Assembly: GCF_964199755.1 (NCBI RefSeq) | Contig: NC_133900.1 | Span: 16,259,201-16,323,200, forward strand | Direction: 5' to 3' | DNA from: Larus michahellis | Lineage: Eukaryota; Chordata; Aves; Charadriiformes; Laridae | DNA: 64,000 nt | In this document: positions 11,001 through 26,000 of the stretch, in pieces | Numbering within the stretch: the first letter of the stretch is position 1 | How the letters are laid out: each line of letters starts with the position of its first letter | The notes under the pieces: generated by a model | What the model saw: the letters and a program-made list of their open reading frames with translations, nothing else | Databases searched by the model: none | What the model was told of the DNA's origin: nothing | Translations under genes and position numbers: made by a program

Positions 11001-14000
11001 CTTTGTTGTTGTCTCTTTTGCAGGCTAGAATCCCTGGGAATTCACCTTTGCTGAGAAACAGTGGTGGGTCCTAGAAAATGAGTCCTGCCAAGAATGGAAC
11101 CCAGCACAGTCCACAAATAGAATGGGAGAAATGTTTAAATAACAGGATTTAACTAAAAAAAAACCCAAACCAAACAAAAACAAACAAAAACCCCACAACC
11201 CAATAAAAAAGCAGTATTATAAAACATTTTTCTAAAGGAAGTCGAAGGTCCTCTTCTGCCCTCTACTTTCTTTACTTCCTATTGCAAAGTGAGTGTCATG
11301 ACGCAAATGTTGCCTTACATTAATTTTAATAAGTCTAACAATCTTTATTCACGTGGCAGTGAGGCAGTGGGGGCACTGAGAGGTATGAGCCTTGCATACC
11401 ATCTGTGATAAGTGGGAAGTTCTGACAGTACCTGCTTCTTAGGAAAGTGGATACATAACGTTGTAAACATAACGTAACATTGACATTATCTGAGAATACT
11501 ACGCAGAACAGCAGAGGTGTCCAATAACCATGACTGAGGGTACAGCGTTTCTAACATCGATATGGCTGTAGAGTATTTCATCAGAGGTGGGCTATATATT
11601 ATGAAGGTATCCTTCAATCCAGAGCACAGTTTCAGTTGTTATCTAATTAAATATATCCAGGAGTTCAAATATCTATCTGTACTAGTAGTTCTTAATGTAC
11701 TCTAGGCATTTTTCAACTCATAGATGAAGACTGAATACCCTAATATCTGTATTTTAATCTTAATAGTGTTTTATACAAACTACAAGCCATTACAGAATTA
11801 CACTCTTCAATGTGACAAGGGTCATCGCAATTTGTCACTCAGTGAAAAATGCTTTACTGGATAGCACTTTCCCCTGCAATTCATAATCTTTCACTGACTT
11901 TTTCCATATTATGGATGGCAGGTTCTTGTTTTTGTCTTCAATTGCAGGCCTTTGCCCAGCTCTGCTCCGAAAACTCTACTACTTAATACTTTTCCAGACT
12001 TCTTCATTCTATGAATAAACTTTGAGTGGCCTCTTTTATTATTGTTTATACACTTCTGGTCGCGTCGTCTTCTGGACTGTCTCCTGTTCTTAAACTTTCT
12101 CTACATTCTATCATATAATTCACCTCTTTGAAAAGAAATTATGTTCTCATTGCAGGAAATGACTTTGACATGTACCAAAACCAGTTTCTGGAACTTCGTC
12201 AAAGACTACTGTATGCTGAAAGGGAAAATAAAAGAAGATCACAGGAACTGAGCAGTGCCCTAGATGAAATTAAACACGTAGTCGCAAAAAGAATGAACTT
12301 GACAACAAATCATACAGGTTTGTGTGTGTCAAAATGTTAATGCTTCAAAGTTCTGTGTGTGCTCATGTTTCTTTATCACTGGTGTGGGTAGAAAAATCAT
12401 TGGTTTGATTATCTTAGCATATAGGTAGAGGTTTCTACTTAAAAAAAAAAAGGGTGGGGAAGTAATCTGTAGCCCCTCTTTAAATAGGGTCCATTAGTAA
12501 CTAAACAAATAAGTAGAGAAAAACAAGGGGACACAACAGACTGCAGCGCTGTCATGGTGGCAAAGCTGTACGTATTGCTAATCGAGTTTCTTACAGTGCT
12601 TATCCCTCTCTCGCTGCCAACTACAGAGCATTGAATAGGCTAATTTTACCAGCTTTTACTATGCTACTACACCCTGATAAATACCAGGGCTGTGCCTAAC
12701 CTGGAAGGCAAGCACACCTCCTCAGACGTTCCATAGTCTTGGTCCCCCTCCTGTCCAGGTGGAGTGACTTTCTGGGAGCACTTTTTTTTTTTTTTTTTTA
12801 AACTGTTTTCTGTAGAGTGGGGAATCTCTCTCGAGTCCTAATTTTCTGTAGGAATATCTTTTGGAAGTTGAAAAACTTCAAACAAATGTTGTCCATTCAG
12901 TAAGCCCCTGTCTTCATTGACCTAAGGCAAATGAATAAAGCTGATGCTGGTCATTTGTAAGAGTTGTTTTAAGTAACTTTGAAGGCTGGTAAATTTGGGG
13001 AGTTACCTCAGATGCATTTCTTAGGGAAAATAACTTTCCATTTAAGTCAATAAACCTTCTGTTGCTTTGCTGACTGTGAGCTTTCAAGTTTTCTGCAGCT
13101 TGGCAGGCTGTTAGCATGATTTTGTTGGCTAAAACGAATTGAGGAGGTGTTCTGGTATCAGGAAGCGTCCCAGCACCAGCCTCTTTGCACAACTGATAAA
13201 GAGTCTGGGGGAGGCACCCACTGAAGTATGAATTACCTTAGATAACTTCACAGGAGCTTTATTTTTCTTTCAGGGCAAAAAGACATACACGTTGTAGGTA
13301 GCTAGTAGGGAACAGAAAAATTCAGCAACAGAGAATGACAGACAAAATTCTAGTATGAAAGCCATACGCTGCCTGTGTCAGGGAAGTAAGATTTAAGCCT
13401 TTAGGCAACTGGTAAAAGATCACTGGAGTGATCTTCAGTTTTGTTTCTAAGCAGTTGTCTTAAATATTAGAAAGACCATTTGCTATTCTTTGTAAATATA
13501 ATCTTCATTTTAATCTATTTAAATACCTTTTTTAAAATTGCATGGTGCATGTCATCTCTGGCCCCCTGGGTATCTTACATTAAGTGCATTTTTTTTGCAA
13601 GCTTATAATTGGTTTTATAATGGTTTTAGAATTAAGTTGTTCAAGTTTATATTAAATTTATTTTAAAGATTTTTTTACCACCACTGGAACACTGAGGAAT
13701 TTTTCTATCAAGGAAGATAAATTAGTGAATTAATGGTATCTGTTTTTCATATGGCTCATTTTTAAAAAATGGGATTATTTTTATAAGGTCACACCTCAGT
13801 TATTTTAACGTGAATAAGTATTCCAATTATTTTCATCTTTATTTTAAACTAGTAAAGAAAAAATAAATATTCCGTACTTTCCTCTTAACTGCTACAGTCT
13901 TTTGTTTCTCAAATAGTTTCTAAAGGCCTGGATTTGGTTGTCCTTTTTGCCTTAGGACTTTTTATAACCTGAGATGTTCTGTTAGAGCCCTGAAAACTAC

Positions 14001-17000
14001 CATGTGTTACATTTTGGGGAAAGCATTTAAGTTTGTTAATTAATTAAGGAAGTTATTAATCAGAATATGTGTTTCTTTTCATTTAAATGTTGCTTGCCAA
14101 CTGTGCAAAAAAAAAAAGAAACACACAATTTTTTCCTTGCGGCTTTGAAAATAACTGCTTGTTGTCTTTTAAGGTGGCTCCATCCTGCAAGTGTTTAGGC
14201 ACAGGAAAAGACAGGTGGAGTTCCCAAGGCGTTCAGGCTCGGAGCTTTGCACCTTCACTGGGGTGGGGTGGGTCGTACTGAACGATTCTCAGTTTATTAC
14301 TGCAGGAGGGTAATATATATAAAACATATAATCACTTCTGAGGAAAAGTTCTGTTTGAATAACCGTGTGTGTGGTAATCTGCTAATATTCAGTTGAGGAA
14401 AACAGTTGAAATAATAGGCTTCACTGCTGGCTTTTTAAATTATGTGTATATCTGCGTTTGTTTTTTCTTGCAGATGATATGAAGTGGAAAGTGTTAAACC
14501 TCACCAGAAAACTCCCTGTGCATCTTACAAACATGTATTACTATCTACCTCACCTTCGAGAATATGAAGATGCCATTTTTCCAAATGTTATTTTTGGGCG
14601 ACAGAGAACTGGAGGTAGGAAATAAAGTTTGGCTTATATTTTCTGTATGTTTATGTTTTATATTAAGTTCTACCAATGAAGCGTACTCAAAGTTTGGAGG
14701 GGGTTTTCTCCCTAAACTTTATAATGTTGCCAAACTAAATAAATTTTAATGGGGATGGCAAAAGCACTTTTGCCACTCCCATCCCAACTTCAAGTCTTCC
14801 CCAAAGTATTCTTATAAACCTTTTAAAATATCAACAAAAAATAGTCATAACTGAAAAGCAGTATTATTTTTGTTGTTAGTCACGGACTCACGTGGCAAAG
14901 ATGCAGTAGCTGACACATTTTCCCCACAAAATTAGTATGACTGAGGAAACCACGGAGAATTTACAATTCACACAGTTTGCTAAAGTTAGAAGCAAATGGA
15001 AAGGTGATGTGATCATTTGAAGGATATTAATAAATCTTCAGTGTAACTTTTTCATCCACGTGAGAAATCAGCTGACCACTGCACAAATCATAATCAATTC
15101 TAGTGAACTATAATGCAAATTATTAAGTTACATCATCTCCTAATTGTTGTGTGATAGGTAAAAAGAACATCCAAAAGCAATAAGCAAACAAGGAACCAGT
15201 CGGCTGTTTTCCTGGGGTTTGTATTTTCTTGAAATTTGACTTTTCTCTAGGGTGATTTATATAAAGAAAGGTTGGCAGCACTTTTGAAAACAAAAAATAA
15301 CGTGGCCGTGCCTGTGACATGGGCTAGTGGTTCTACTGGTGTGGTGCTGTTGTTCTCACCGGAGTGAGATCTATGCACCTGTAGATCAGCGTGAGTATGC
15401 AAAAGACCACGGGTAGTCAGCAAAATGATTTGCAAAAAACCCTCAGAAAACCAGATACATTTGCAAGCAAGCAAGAAAAAAAAGAAGTAAGAAAAGTAAT
15501 AAAAGAATGCTGCATTTGCTGCATGTTTAATTTTCATTTATTTGGACATGAAAATACAATAGCAGAACCACACTTTAACAAGTACAGGTTGACCTTCGGT
15601 GTGTAAAACCAAACAAAACCCCAGTGGCCCAGTGGTTTAGCAGGTTATGTGCTGGGAAGGAAAGTTGGAACTTTGGCATTTTTGAGCTGATGCTGGCACA
15701 AATGATGAAGTCTGGAGCAAGTCACTACTTTCCTTCAAAATCCGGTGCTTCCTTACCAGCCTCATGAGTTTCTTGTGAATAGGAATCTTCTGCAAGGACT
15801 AAGAATTCTATGGGTTTACTGAGCCATATTAGGTCACTGCATTCAGTAACGCCCTTGCCAATGCTACAGGAATATTAACTGTCACCAAGTCTCATGGTCA
15901 CATCAAATCAAAGTGTAATTTCAGTTTCCTTTTACCTGATTTGAAATTACGTGGCTTGTGGACTTCTTTCTTTGCAGTCTCACTGGTGATGGGTATTCCT
16001 ACTGTGAAAAGGGAAAAACAACATTATTTGATTAATACACTGCATTCCCTACTGTACGAACTTTCTGAAGAGCAAAAGAACGACTGCGTAATAATCATCT
16101 TTATAGCAGAGGTAAGTCTGCATGGAAAGGTGCAGTATGCTGACAGAAAGACAATATTGGAGATTTATGTCTTAGTGTAATAGTGTAGGAGAGGCTGCAA
16201 AATACTGTTAGCTTGGCCTTTGGGAGGGATTTCTTCAGGGTTGGAGGAGATAGTGAATAGTTACTGCCTCAGTGTTCCTGTGTAGAAAAAAACCCTGTAA
16301 TTCAGGTGATCGAAGGGTAAAAAGTCATATTACATTTACAAACACAGTTGTTGCAGTCAGATTTTCAAATAAAACCATATGAACTCATTAATTATCTCTG
16401 AAAGTAAAGTATTCTGCTTCAAGAATGAAATGTAAGTCCTCCACAAAAAAGTTACGTAGAACCAGAAAAAACAACTTAGTCTAACAACATTTCAGATTAT
16501 TTACCTGCTGGTTTGATAACATATATCTTGCGAAGTACCTTGCCATGCTGGAGCCTTGTCTTCTGGATGTGTATTGGCATTTCTTGTGGAAAAGTAAACT
16601 GTTCAGAGACTTGAACGGTTCCACATCTGGGAAAGTAAACGGTGCTCAAGGTAAAACATTAGGGGTAAATGAATTTTTTTCTTGATCACATTGGAAAAAA
16701 GCTACAGAAGGGAATTAGCTAGTGATAGTTACTTACAGGTTGAAAGACTGTGCAATTATTCAGACATCATATTTATTCTTCATATTTCTTTGTCCTTCCA
16801 TAAACAACCTGTATTTCATACCTGTATTTCATACCTGTATTCATTAACAGTTAAAGTTCGCTTTTTTAGTTCAGTCATCACTTAAGAGCAGCTTTTGCAA
16901 CTGAAATAGTGTCAAACTGAACATAGGTCACTTTATTATATAGGTCAGACTTCCACTTTTGTGTTTGGATCACAACAATAAGTAGACAGGCCCAGTTTTG

Positions 17001-20000
17001 CTGGCTTTATTTCTCTTCGGCGTAATTTTCAGGACCTGAACTGATTTTACAGTTGCTATTTCCCAGCAAAGAGCCCTGGCAACGATGAGCTTTGCCTAGC
17101 TGCCATTCAGATAAACCTTCTATTGCAGGGCTTCTGAGAGTTCTTTGCATTTTTAAGGGTTAACTTCTGAATGGTACATTTTTCCTCCTGTGGACAGCCC
17201 TAACATGGCACTTCTAACAAACGGTAGCTTTGGTTGTGGTCATAGTCTGTTTCAGCCAAGTTATGATTAAACTGCTGTTGTAAGAATCGGTCTCTCCCCT
17301 TTCTCCCGTCCCCAAAGTCACGTTCTTGCAGCTTCCATTGTTCAGCCATGCTGTAAATTAGAGGACATTGATCAGGCTGAAGGGAGGTGATAAGAACGTT
17401 TAATTATGAGAGGGGGCCAGGTGTGTTCACTGATCATGAATCCACACCTTCCTTTTTCCCAGAAAGTTTCAGAAGATCAAGTTAAATGTTTACATCATGG
17501 ATTAAGTCAGAGTAACTTATTGACTGAAAAGTCAGTTTCAAAGTTGTTGGTATTTTTTTTCTTATCACAGTTCTTTACTTATCACATTGCATCTTTGTTA
17601 CGCATTACAAATTTAATGTATGGCTGGTAACAATTATTTGTGTATTCAAAAAAAATTCTGAACTGCTAAGACAGGTATTGTATGGCTTTCAAAATCCATA
17701 AAACTTAGCACCGTTTAATATAGCTAACAGATGTGTTTTGTACACTAAAACTGTTATTTTTATGAAACAGCAGCAATGAGTAAGTATGCCCTCAAAATTT
17801 CCAGACTAAGAGCCATAAGTTTGTTAAATTAGGAAGAAACTCTAAATAAAATTTTTAAGTATCGCTAGCTTTAGAAAATTTTGCTTAGGTGACTTTTCTC
17901 AACAGCCTCAGGCCTCTCGTGTGACTTTTGGATGATTAACCTGAAATGGCACTTTTTACAGTTACATGAGTGTGCTTTTCTGGCATAAGTGAAAGCTGTA
18001 GAACAGAATTTTATGCAGAAAATGGCTTGGCCTCCTGCAGAAACAGTGAAAAAACAAAATGCAGAAACTGTAGCTGGAGATAGTTCAGTTCTACTTTCAA
18101 TTGTGTTGAAAGTTCAGTTGGCTTGAAATCCCCATACTGTCCTTTAGTAGAAATGCTGCTCTAACACATTGCTTTTGTTTGGAATGAAAAGAATTGGAGA
18201 ATAAAAATGAAGTTTTTGCTTGTAAATATTCCCTACAAAATTTTGCTTAATACAAAAATGGGTGACTTGAAATGAACCCCCCCTTCTTTTCTTTAGGTGA
18301 ATGCAGAATATGTTAACAGCGTTGCAGAAAGTGTTAAAACCAGGTAAGTCCCATAGAGTGTAACACTGAACAGCTAGTAAACATGTTTTGAGCTTTTATG
18401 GAAAGAACTAGAGCATTTCAGCAATAAATTACAACTCTACCGTACTGAAGTGGTACTGCTAAGAAGTGAGGCAAAGGTACACTCGTAATACGTGTATTGT
18501 AACGCACTGTGAAATTCAGAATGGAAGGATGTATATCAGTTTGTTTTCCTTTTCTTATTTTGCAAATAGGCTTTAACTAATCAGGCAAGGTCTCAACTTA
18601 AGGCTCTGATAAATATTTACTTGAACTTCAATATTTTCCCCATGAAATTTATGATGCAATTCAAGGCACCTGTGTCTACATGTATTAGGTCCCCACTGAC
18701 TTCAGGGCCCTGCAACGTATACTGATGCCTGTCATGTTTTCTAGGTGTTTTTGTTTCCTCATTTGCTTTTTTTCCGTGAAGGCAACGGATTTTGGACAGC
18801 AATCTGATTCTATTTATAATGTTAAATACTATTGTATGATGGGTAACATGAGATGGGCATTCTTTGCTGTGCCAAATTAATATAGGAGTTATCAAATGAA
18901 GGCTTGAGTGCCACTGCAGTTTTGCTTGCTCTTACCATTCTTTCCCATAGACATTTATGGCATCATGTGCACATGAAAAACCTTAAGGCTAAAGGCCCTG
19001 AAGCGCAGCTGACTGAAAGAAGCAAGAGGTGAAATCTGCATGGTGCTGCAGTAACTGGCGTTGCTGGTTTCTTTGGTGCACAAGCTCATTTGTGAATTAG
19101 TCACTCTGACGGAACCTCACTTTGGCCGGTATTTGCAGTGAAACAGCCGTTCCCCTCTCTCCTTCTTTTAAATGACTACAAGAGAGGTCTTAGTCCAAGA
19201 TGAACAAGATCCCCAGAGAGGTTGCCCTTTTCCTTCACTTTTGAGGCTTTGCTGCATGTCCTGCTATACTCAAGGGGTCTCCCAGAGTGTATTTTGGGTG
19301 CAGGTTTCCCCGAGAAGGCTCCCCAGGCTGAGCCTGCTGCCGAAGTCATAGCAGTAGCCCCCTGCCTCCAGAGGGTTTAGCTCGGCTGGGAGCACCGCAG
19401 CGAGGACAAGGTGGTCCCCCTCAGGACCACTGAGCACCACAAGGTACAATACATATAGCAACTTAAGCACTTAGATCATTTTTATGATTTTGTTACGGTT
19501 TTTGAAAATACTGCTGCAGAGTAGATGCTCTGTCAGTGTTATACAGTAAGACTGAGCTTCTTTTTTATAAGCATGCTTGTACTGTGATGTGATTAATTTT
19601 TAATGGTAGCCTTTTTTCATTAGTCATAGGAAATGGGGAGCTCAGTTTTGAGAACTTATGTCAGTGATCCTATACCTATCCAAAACTGATGAATTTTTTT
19701 TTTTTTTTTCATGTTCTGGAGGAAGGGAGAGATTTGTCTTCCAGGTTTGGCTTTCAAAGTTGATTACACATTTTTTCAATTACTTTTTAAATGGAGAATT
19801 GAATCCTTGGAGAGAGAGTAGACCCAGACTCCCCATACCAAACCTCCACCCACTCCAGGACAGTATAATTTTGGCTAGAATGTAGAATTAGAGCAAGTGA
19901 AAGGAAACTAGGAGCTCTCATGCAAGGGGGAATGGTTGTGTGTAGTTCTAGATAGTGGATTTGGTTGTGAATTACTGCTGTGTTTTGGCAACCATCTCAG

Positions 20001-23000
20001 GATTACGAGTAAGAATCCACAGATGCAGGAGGGGCAGGATTTCTGAGACACACTTCCCTCCAATGTTTTCTGTGACTTTGATGAGTTACAGTCTTGCCTG
20101 TTGTGACAGTTGTCAAAGACCTCTTCTTGGTTCCTAATTTACAATCTATGTGACTAAGTTTCTTTGCTAGAGTTGTGAATTCCACTTAAGGAGGAGCAGA
20201 CCTAACTCTGGGAAGCTGCTTTCCGTGGTTGCCCTCAAAAATCTTTTTGAGGAATGGAGTCTCACTAAGCTTCTCTTCACAGCTTCCCCAGAGAAATCCA
20301 GTCTGGAGTCCTAGAGGTTATTTCTCCTCCTGCTTCTTATTATCCAGATCTTTCCAACCTGAAGAAAACATTTGGGGATTCAGAGGACAGAGTAAGGTAA
20401 GATAGCTGTATAAAACCTAAGAACTTTTGCTAAGAGTATAAAATGGAAAATTCTGCAAAAGTCAACATTGTTGGAGCTGATAATGTTTTCGTATTTCAGA
20501 GATAATGGACCCCAAGTGTGCTTTTTTTAAAAATTATTACACAAGGGGATCTTGAGAAAAGCTATGCTGCACATCAGCTTGAGGGTGAGAGCCAAGGCTT
20601 CTCCTTTGGGTCTTGACTCTAGACTTAAAACACAGGTTTTAAACCACAGGGATAATGAGGAGAGGGGATAGGCTAGATGATCTGGTCGTAAAGGAGAAAA
20701 TAGGAAAATGTTTTATGTGACAGGTAAGGGAGAGGCTCTGTGAACACACAGTGGAAACCCCACGTGGCCCCTTAGCTAACTAGTAACAACTGCTGTGGGT
20801 TTAATTAACAACCTAACTTTTGGTGATCATGGACTTTTTATACTACTGATAATAATATATCCTATCTGGTGATTTCCTTTGCTCATGTGCCCCAAATTCA
20901 CTAAGACAGAGGTTATAACCTCATAAAATTGATCTACTGGAGGAAAGTAATCTTCTTTTGATCAACGACAACTATTTATCAGAAGTTACCTCAGCAATGC
21001 AGCAAGAGAGCTGCAGTACCCAGAGTTTAGCTTGAAGGAAATCAGCAAGTGTATGTATGCACGTATATTGTGTTTATAGACAAGCCTTACATCTTTCAGA
21101 GCACAAACATGTTTACGTACTTAAGTTTCAGATATGATTAGATTTGAATCAGATATACTTATGTTAATTAAATACTGATAAATTACTCTCTAATCTTTGA
21201 GCATTGATTATCAAACATCAGCTTCATCCTCTGGTAAAATGAGAGACTGTACTTTGTAGAAAAAAAAATCTGTGTTTACATTTAAACCTGAAAATGAAGT
21301 TTATCAACCTGTTTTCTGTGCTGTTAATCATCAAGAGCACTTGATTTTAGATCTTTAAACAATCGCAGTGTGTTGATCTGTACTGTTCATAATATAATGA
21401 GTAGAATCTTTAAGTCATTTGACATGAATATACTTGTTAGATGCTTTGTTTCAGGCTGCATTGATACAGATCAGATTTTTTGCTTAGTTAATGTTAACTT
21501 TTATAGGAAAGTCAAATAATTTACAGATGTTTACACTAATTATAGCGGAATTTTTATTCGCTTAATGAGTTAGAATACTCAACCTTACAATATTACTGTA
21601 GAGAAAAAACTGCAGGGCATTAGAAATGCTTTTATTACAGAAATAACTCTTGCAACCCCCCACAAAAGCTTATCAGAATTTGCTGCTTATGTTTAGGTGG
21701 AGAACTAAACAGAATTTGGATTATAGCTTTTTAATGCTATATGCCCAACCTAAGGGAACATTTTATTTACAGGTATGTTCACATTATCATTAAGTAGCTG
21801 CGATAGATCTGTACTGATTATTAGCTTTGGCAATTTTAATTTGTTTCAAAGGCCTCAATAAAAACAGCTATCTGTTGTCATTTTCTGTGTATTTTTCCTG
21901 TGCTCTTTACAAGCATCCACATATTTCTGTGTTTGTATACATCTTGCAGCCAGGAACTATTTGATTAAACCCACCTCTACCTTCCTGCCATTTGTGAGGT
22001 TGAATAACAAGGTAACTGCAGCATGACACCCTTATTTGATTAGGTTAAGAAAGTCAGAATTTAATGTGTTTTCACTTGGCGCAGTGAGACAGAATAGTGG
22101 TGGTAGGTGCAGATTACAGCCCAGATCAAAATGAACCAAAAACCCCTTACAGACAGAGAAGCATACCAGTATAGTGATACTGGAGACAAGGTTAAACTGC
22201 AAGTTGGTACAGATCCTAAATTCTCCAGATTTAGAGTGTTAGAATGTAAGAAGATCATAATGCATTCAGGCTTAGGGTTTAGCCATCATTGTATATTTGT
22301 GCTAGTTTACACTCCATAAAGATGATAAGCAGGACCAGAGAGTCCGAAATTGATCATGACTGTTCAATAATGGAACAGATCCATAAAATTTCATGTAGCT
22401 CGTGAATGTCACAGTTTTTAAAAAAGCTCAGAAGAGCGTTTTGCTTAGTTCTTAGTTTTCCTGGGTCTCCTCCGGCTCGAACCGGCCTCAGACTCTGTAT
22501 CACATAAGTGTATCACGAGATTCCCAGAGGCAGAAGACCACAAGAGCCAGCATCTTGTACAATTCTGTTCAGCATTTAGCACAAACGCGTTTGAGCTGGG
22601 CTACTCAAGAGTCTATGCTCCGTTCTCAAATTTGGCATAGGCAAAGAAAAATGTTGCTATTGCATAGTTAAGGTTTACTGGAAAATGAAGTATTTTCCTG
22701 TGACTTTTGTATATTTTTAAGAACAGTACCCAAGTTTACTAAGTGCAGTAGAGCATTAAGGCATGGGAAACATGGTGAAGGCAAATGTTAAGCGTGCTGC
22801 CAGACACCTAATGTCCTTTTCTATTATGAAGTTCTCCAAGCATGCATGTCTGCATGGAAATGACTTATTTATTTGTTTGTATTTTTAAAAAAATTTGTGA
22901 ATATGTGTTCTCTTATCTGGGACATTATATAAGGACCGAACTGTGCTATTCAGAGCAAAGCCTGGATTGTGATGGTCTGGTGATAGTTACGGCTATGTTC

Positions 23001-26000
23001 AGGATTTTCTTAGAAAGAAACTATGCTTTCCTCATATCCTTATCTAGTATATCTGCTTCTCCATTTGTGTGTCCAGCCTGCTGCTGTTTCTCTAGCACAG
23101 ATGCTGGTCCACCCAGGAAAATTCTCCATAGAGTATGGATGAAAAGAAGGAAGATATGCTGCCATAAAGATAGTTATCATCTACATCTATTTGGAAGCCC
23201 TATACTAATGAAAGCAAATAACCTAAAAATCCCTTTCTTCAGCCTGGTACAAAGATTTACTTCAGTAATCTTAGGGGAAACTTGAAATAGATTAGATTTT
23301 ATTTACTGTTTTGTCAGGAAGCTGTGAATGCCCCATCCCTGGAAGTGTTCAAGGCCAGGCTGGATGGGGCTTTGAGCAGCCTGGTCTAGTGGGAGGTGTC
23401 CCTGCCCATGGCAGGGGGTTGGAACTAGATGATCTTTAAGGTCGCTTCCAACCTGAACCATCCATGATTTGGGTGACTGATATTAACCTCTGAATTTTGA
23501 AAGAAGATAAACATATGTAATTACTCTTGATGTCTACATGATATCATAAGCCATGCAAGATCTTAGCTGAATAAACATGTAAAGACTCATTCTAGGACAC
23601 TGCTGAATCAGGATTTAAGCAAGTAGCTTGTGAAGTCCACTGAGGCTAACAGGGTTATGCTGTGGATGAACCTTACCTACTGATCACACATGAACTTTGA
23701 AAAAAGATAATAAATCACATCAGTCATCTCATCACTTCTACTTGAAGCATCTCTTCTTCTCTTCTTTGCCTGTCTTTTTTTTTTTTTTTTCCCCCTTAAT
23801 CGGCTATTGCTTCTTTCGGGCTTCTTTGTGAAGTTTTCTTAATCAATAAAAAACCTAAGAGAACTTTGAAATACTTGTTCCCACTTTTGCTATACTTCCT
23901 GGAGTCCCCCAGTGCTCCTTGAGACACTTGTAATAATGTCAGAAACAAGATAATGGGATCTTAACGTAGCCATAAAAGCAGGCATTCGAATCCCAACCTA
24001 ATAGTGAGGAGATGCATTTTTTCTTTGTGTCCACAGAGACTTAGTTCATTCTGAAGTGATTAAACATTTCAAATCTGAAAGCATCTTTGAGAAACTCAGA
24101 TACAGCAGTTTTTGGGAAGTGTTTTCTATTAGCGCTCAGATGAACCAAAAATCAGCCATTAAAAAATCTTTTAGTATCTTCAGTTAAAACCTGTGATAAA
24201 CTTCAAACTTAGTTAACTGAACTACTGCTATGCTTTTTTTACCTCATGAGCTTTTTCCTTGTGGAGGCTGGGGGAGCTTTGTGTATTTATATATAACTTA
24301 TATGTATATACTGGTAATATATACTGCCAGCAGCACTTATCTGTCCACCATTATAATTTCTCTAGTGTGTTCCTCTAATGGGTTTAAGGCCTAAGCAAGA
24401 GCTCTGTGAAGTCATTAGGAGTCTTTGTATTGATTTTTTTTTTCTTCCCCTCCACTAGACTCTAGATCAAACCTGTTAGGTGGTAGTGTTCCTAAAAGGA
24501 ATAACTTTCATGAAAGTGCATTTTTAGCTGAAATTTTCTTTATGCTTGTACTAAAAAAAAAAAAAAGTGTCTTTATGGAATGAACTGTTGGAGGTTTGTT
24601 TTCAGTGGAAAATGAGAGAATAATTTTTTTTCAGCTTAACAGTCTTCGCAAATTTGTTAAATGGTGATTCAAAATACAAAAATACCCTAATATAATTTAG
24701 AAAGGAAGATACTTCCCAGTTCGATGCCTACACTTTCATTGTATGCTACAACTTTTTTGTTGCTTCTTCATTGTTACTTCTCTTAGATAACCCCCATAAG
24801 AAAAATTAATGGAAACCCATTTATTGTCTATCATTTCGGAAATTTACATAGCCTTGCTATTGTGCCGTATCTTTTTTCATCCCAAAGTACTCATGAGTGA
24901 AGGGAAGTTAGCTGCAATCATGTGTTCTGCTGGCCTTCTCGTGGCAATGGGGCAAATGGACTAGACAGTTCATATCTTAAACTTCCTGACCCAGCTGCGT
25001 ACAGCCACTGCACAATCTCCTTTGGTAGATAAGAGCATACAACAAACAAGTGTCTGTAAACTAAAGTCAGAAAAATTCAAATCAGAATTTGGGTACCACA
25101 TACTAAATGTTCAGGATAATTACACATAGTATAACTTACTGAAAAAGAACTGATACTGAAATCTCTAAGCAATGGCAGATGCTCTTCAAGAAGATGTGCT
25201 TTAGTTGAATGCAAATTATGGGGCTCGGTACAGGGTTAAATAAACAACCTTTAATGTCCTGTGCTACATAGGATATCAAACTTCATACTCCAGTATTCAC
25301 TTTTAGCTGTCAGCTTCAGAAAAGACTGTTTCAGACTTCTTGCTATGCAAAACTACTTTCAGTTCATAACCACATTCACCCCCACTTGTGTGCAGCCTCT
25401 ATATTTTTCATCTTTACTACTTTTGTACGCTTTCTTCTAATGTTTCTCGATATGGTGGTCTCACTACGTTTTTGAGATTCTCCGCTCTCCTTTCGTCCTT
25501 TTTTGGGTGCCCCTCAATTTCTCTTTAAGGATTCTCTGAAACTATCTGATTCCTTGCCCTTCTCCCTTTACACCGAGCTACGGGAATGATAGTCTTAGCT
25601 CATTTCATTTTATGCAAGATTTCTTGTAAGTTGGTGTTTTGGATTTAGTTTTTTTTGTTGTTCTCTTCTGCATAACCGTCGCCTCAGCTCAATCCCCAGA
25701 TCTCAGAATCTGTTAATAAGCATTTGTCTTGATCTGTTTGTCTCCATCTGTCTATTTTTTGTTATCTTTACCATCAGCAAAAGCTGACAGAGTCAAAACA
25801 GAGCTCTTAATCTTGTCTTTCAAACTTCATTCTACTTCCTCCTGGGTCCACTGTTGACAGGGCATTTCTCCCCCGCCTGCTCTACGCTTGTAGTAATGGC
25901 CGCATTCAGCTGAAAGCTGGGCGCCAGCTCTCATGCTCTTGCTGCTGACTCTGCACCGAGTCAGCTGATGATGCACAACCAGCAGGAAATCATACATTTA

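Larger units (their letters stand above)
12318..21696 (+). other. MGAT4D: MGAT4D introns 2-6
   Basis: Noncoding AT-rich intron sequence between exons 2 and 7. Notable items: poly-T at 12783-12799, a short tandem repeat (about 13 bp, three units of CCTGTATTTCATA) at 16809-16844, and poly-T at 19693-19710. No further transposon with diagnostic ends was recognised. Confidence 0.6.

Noticed and set aside
22842-23285. 147-codon ORF in MGAT4D intron 7
   Set aside because: No recognisable domain, AT-rich codon use like the surrounding intron, and bounded by no splice or promoter evidence.
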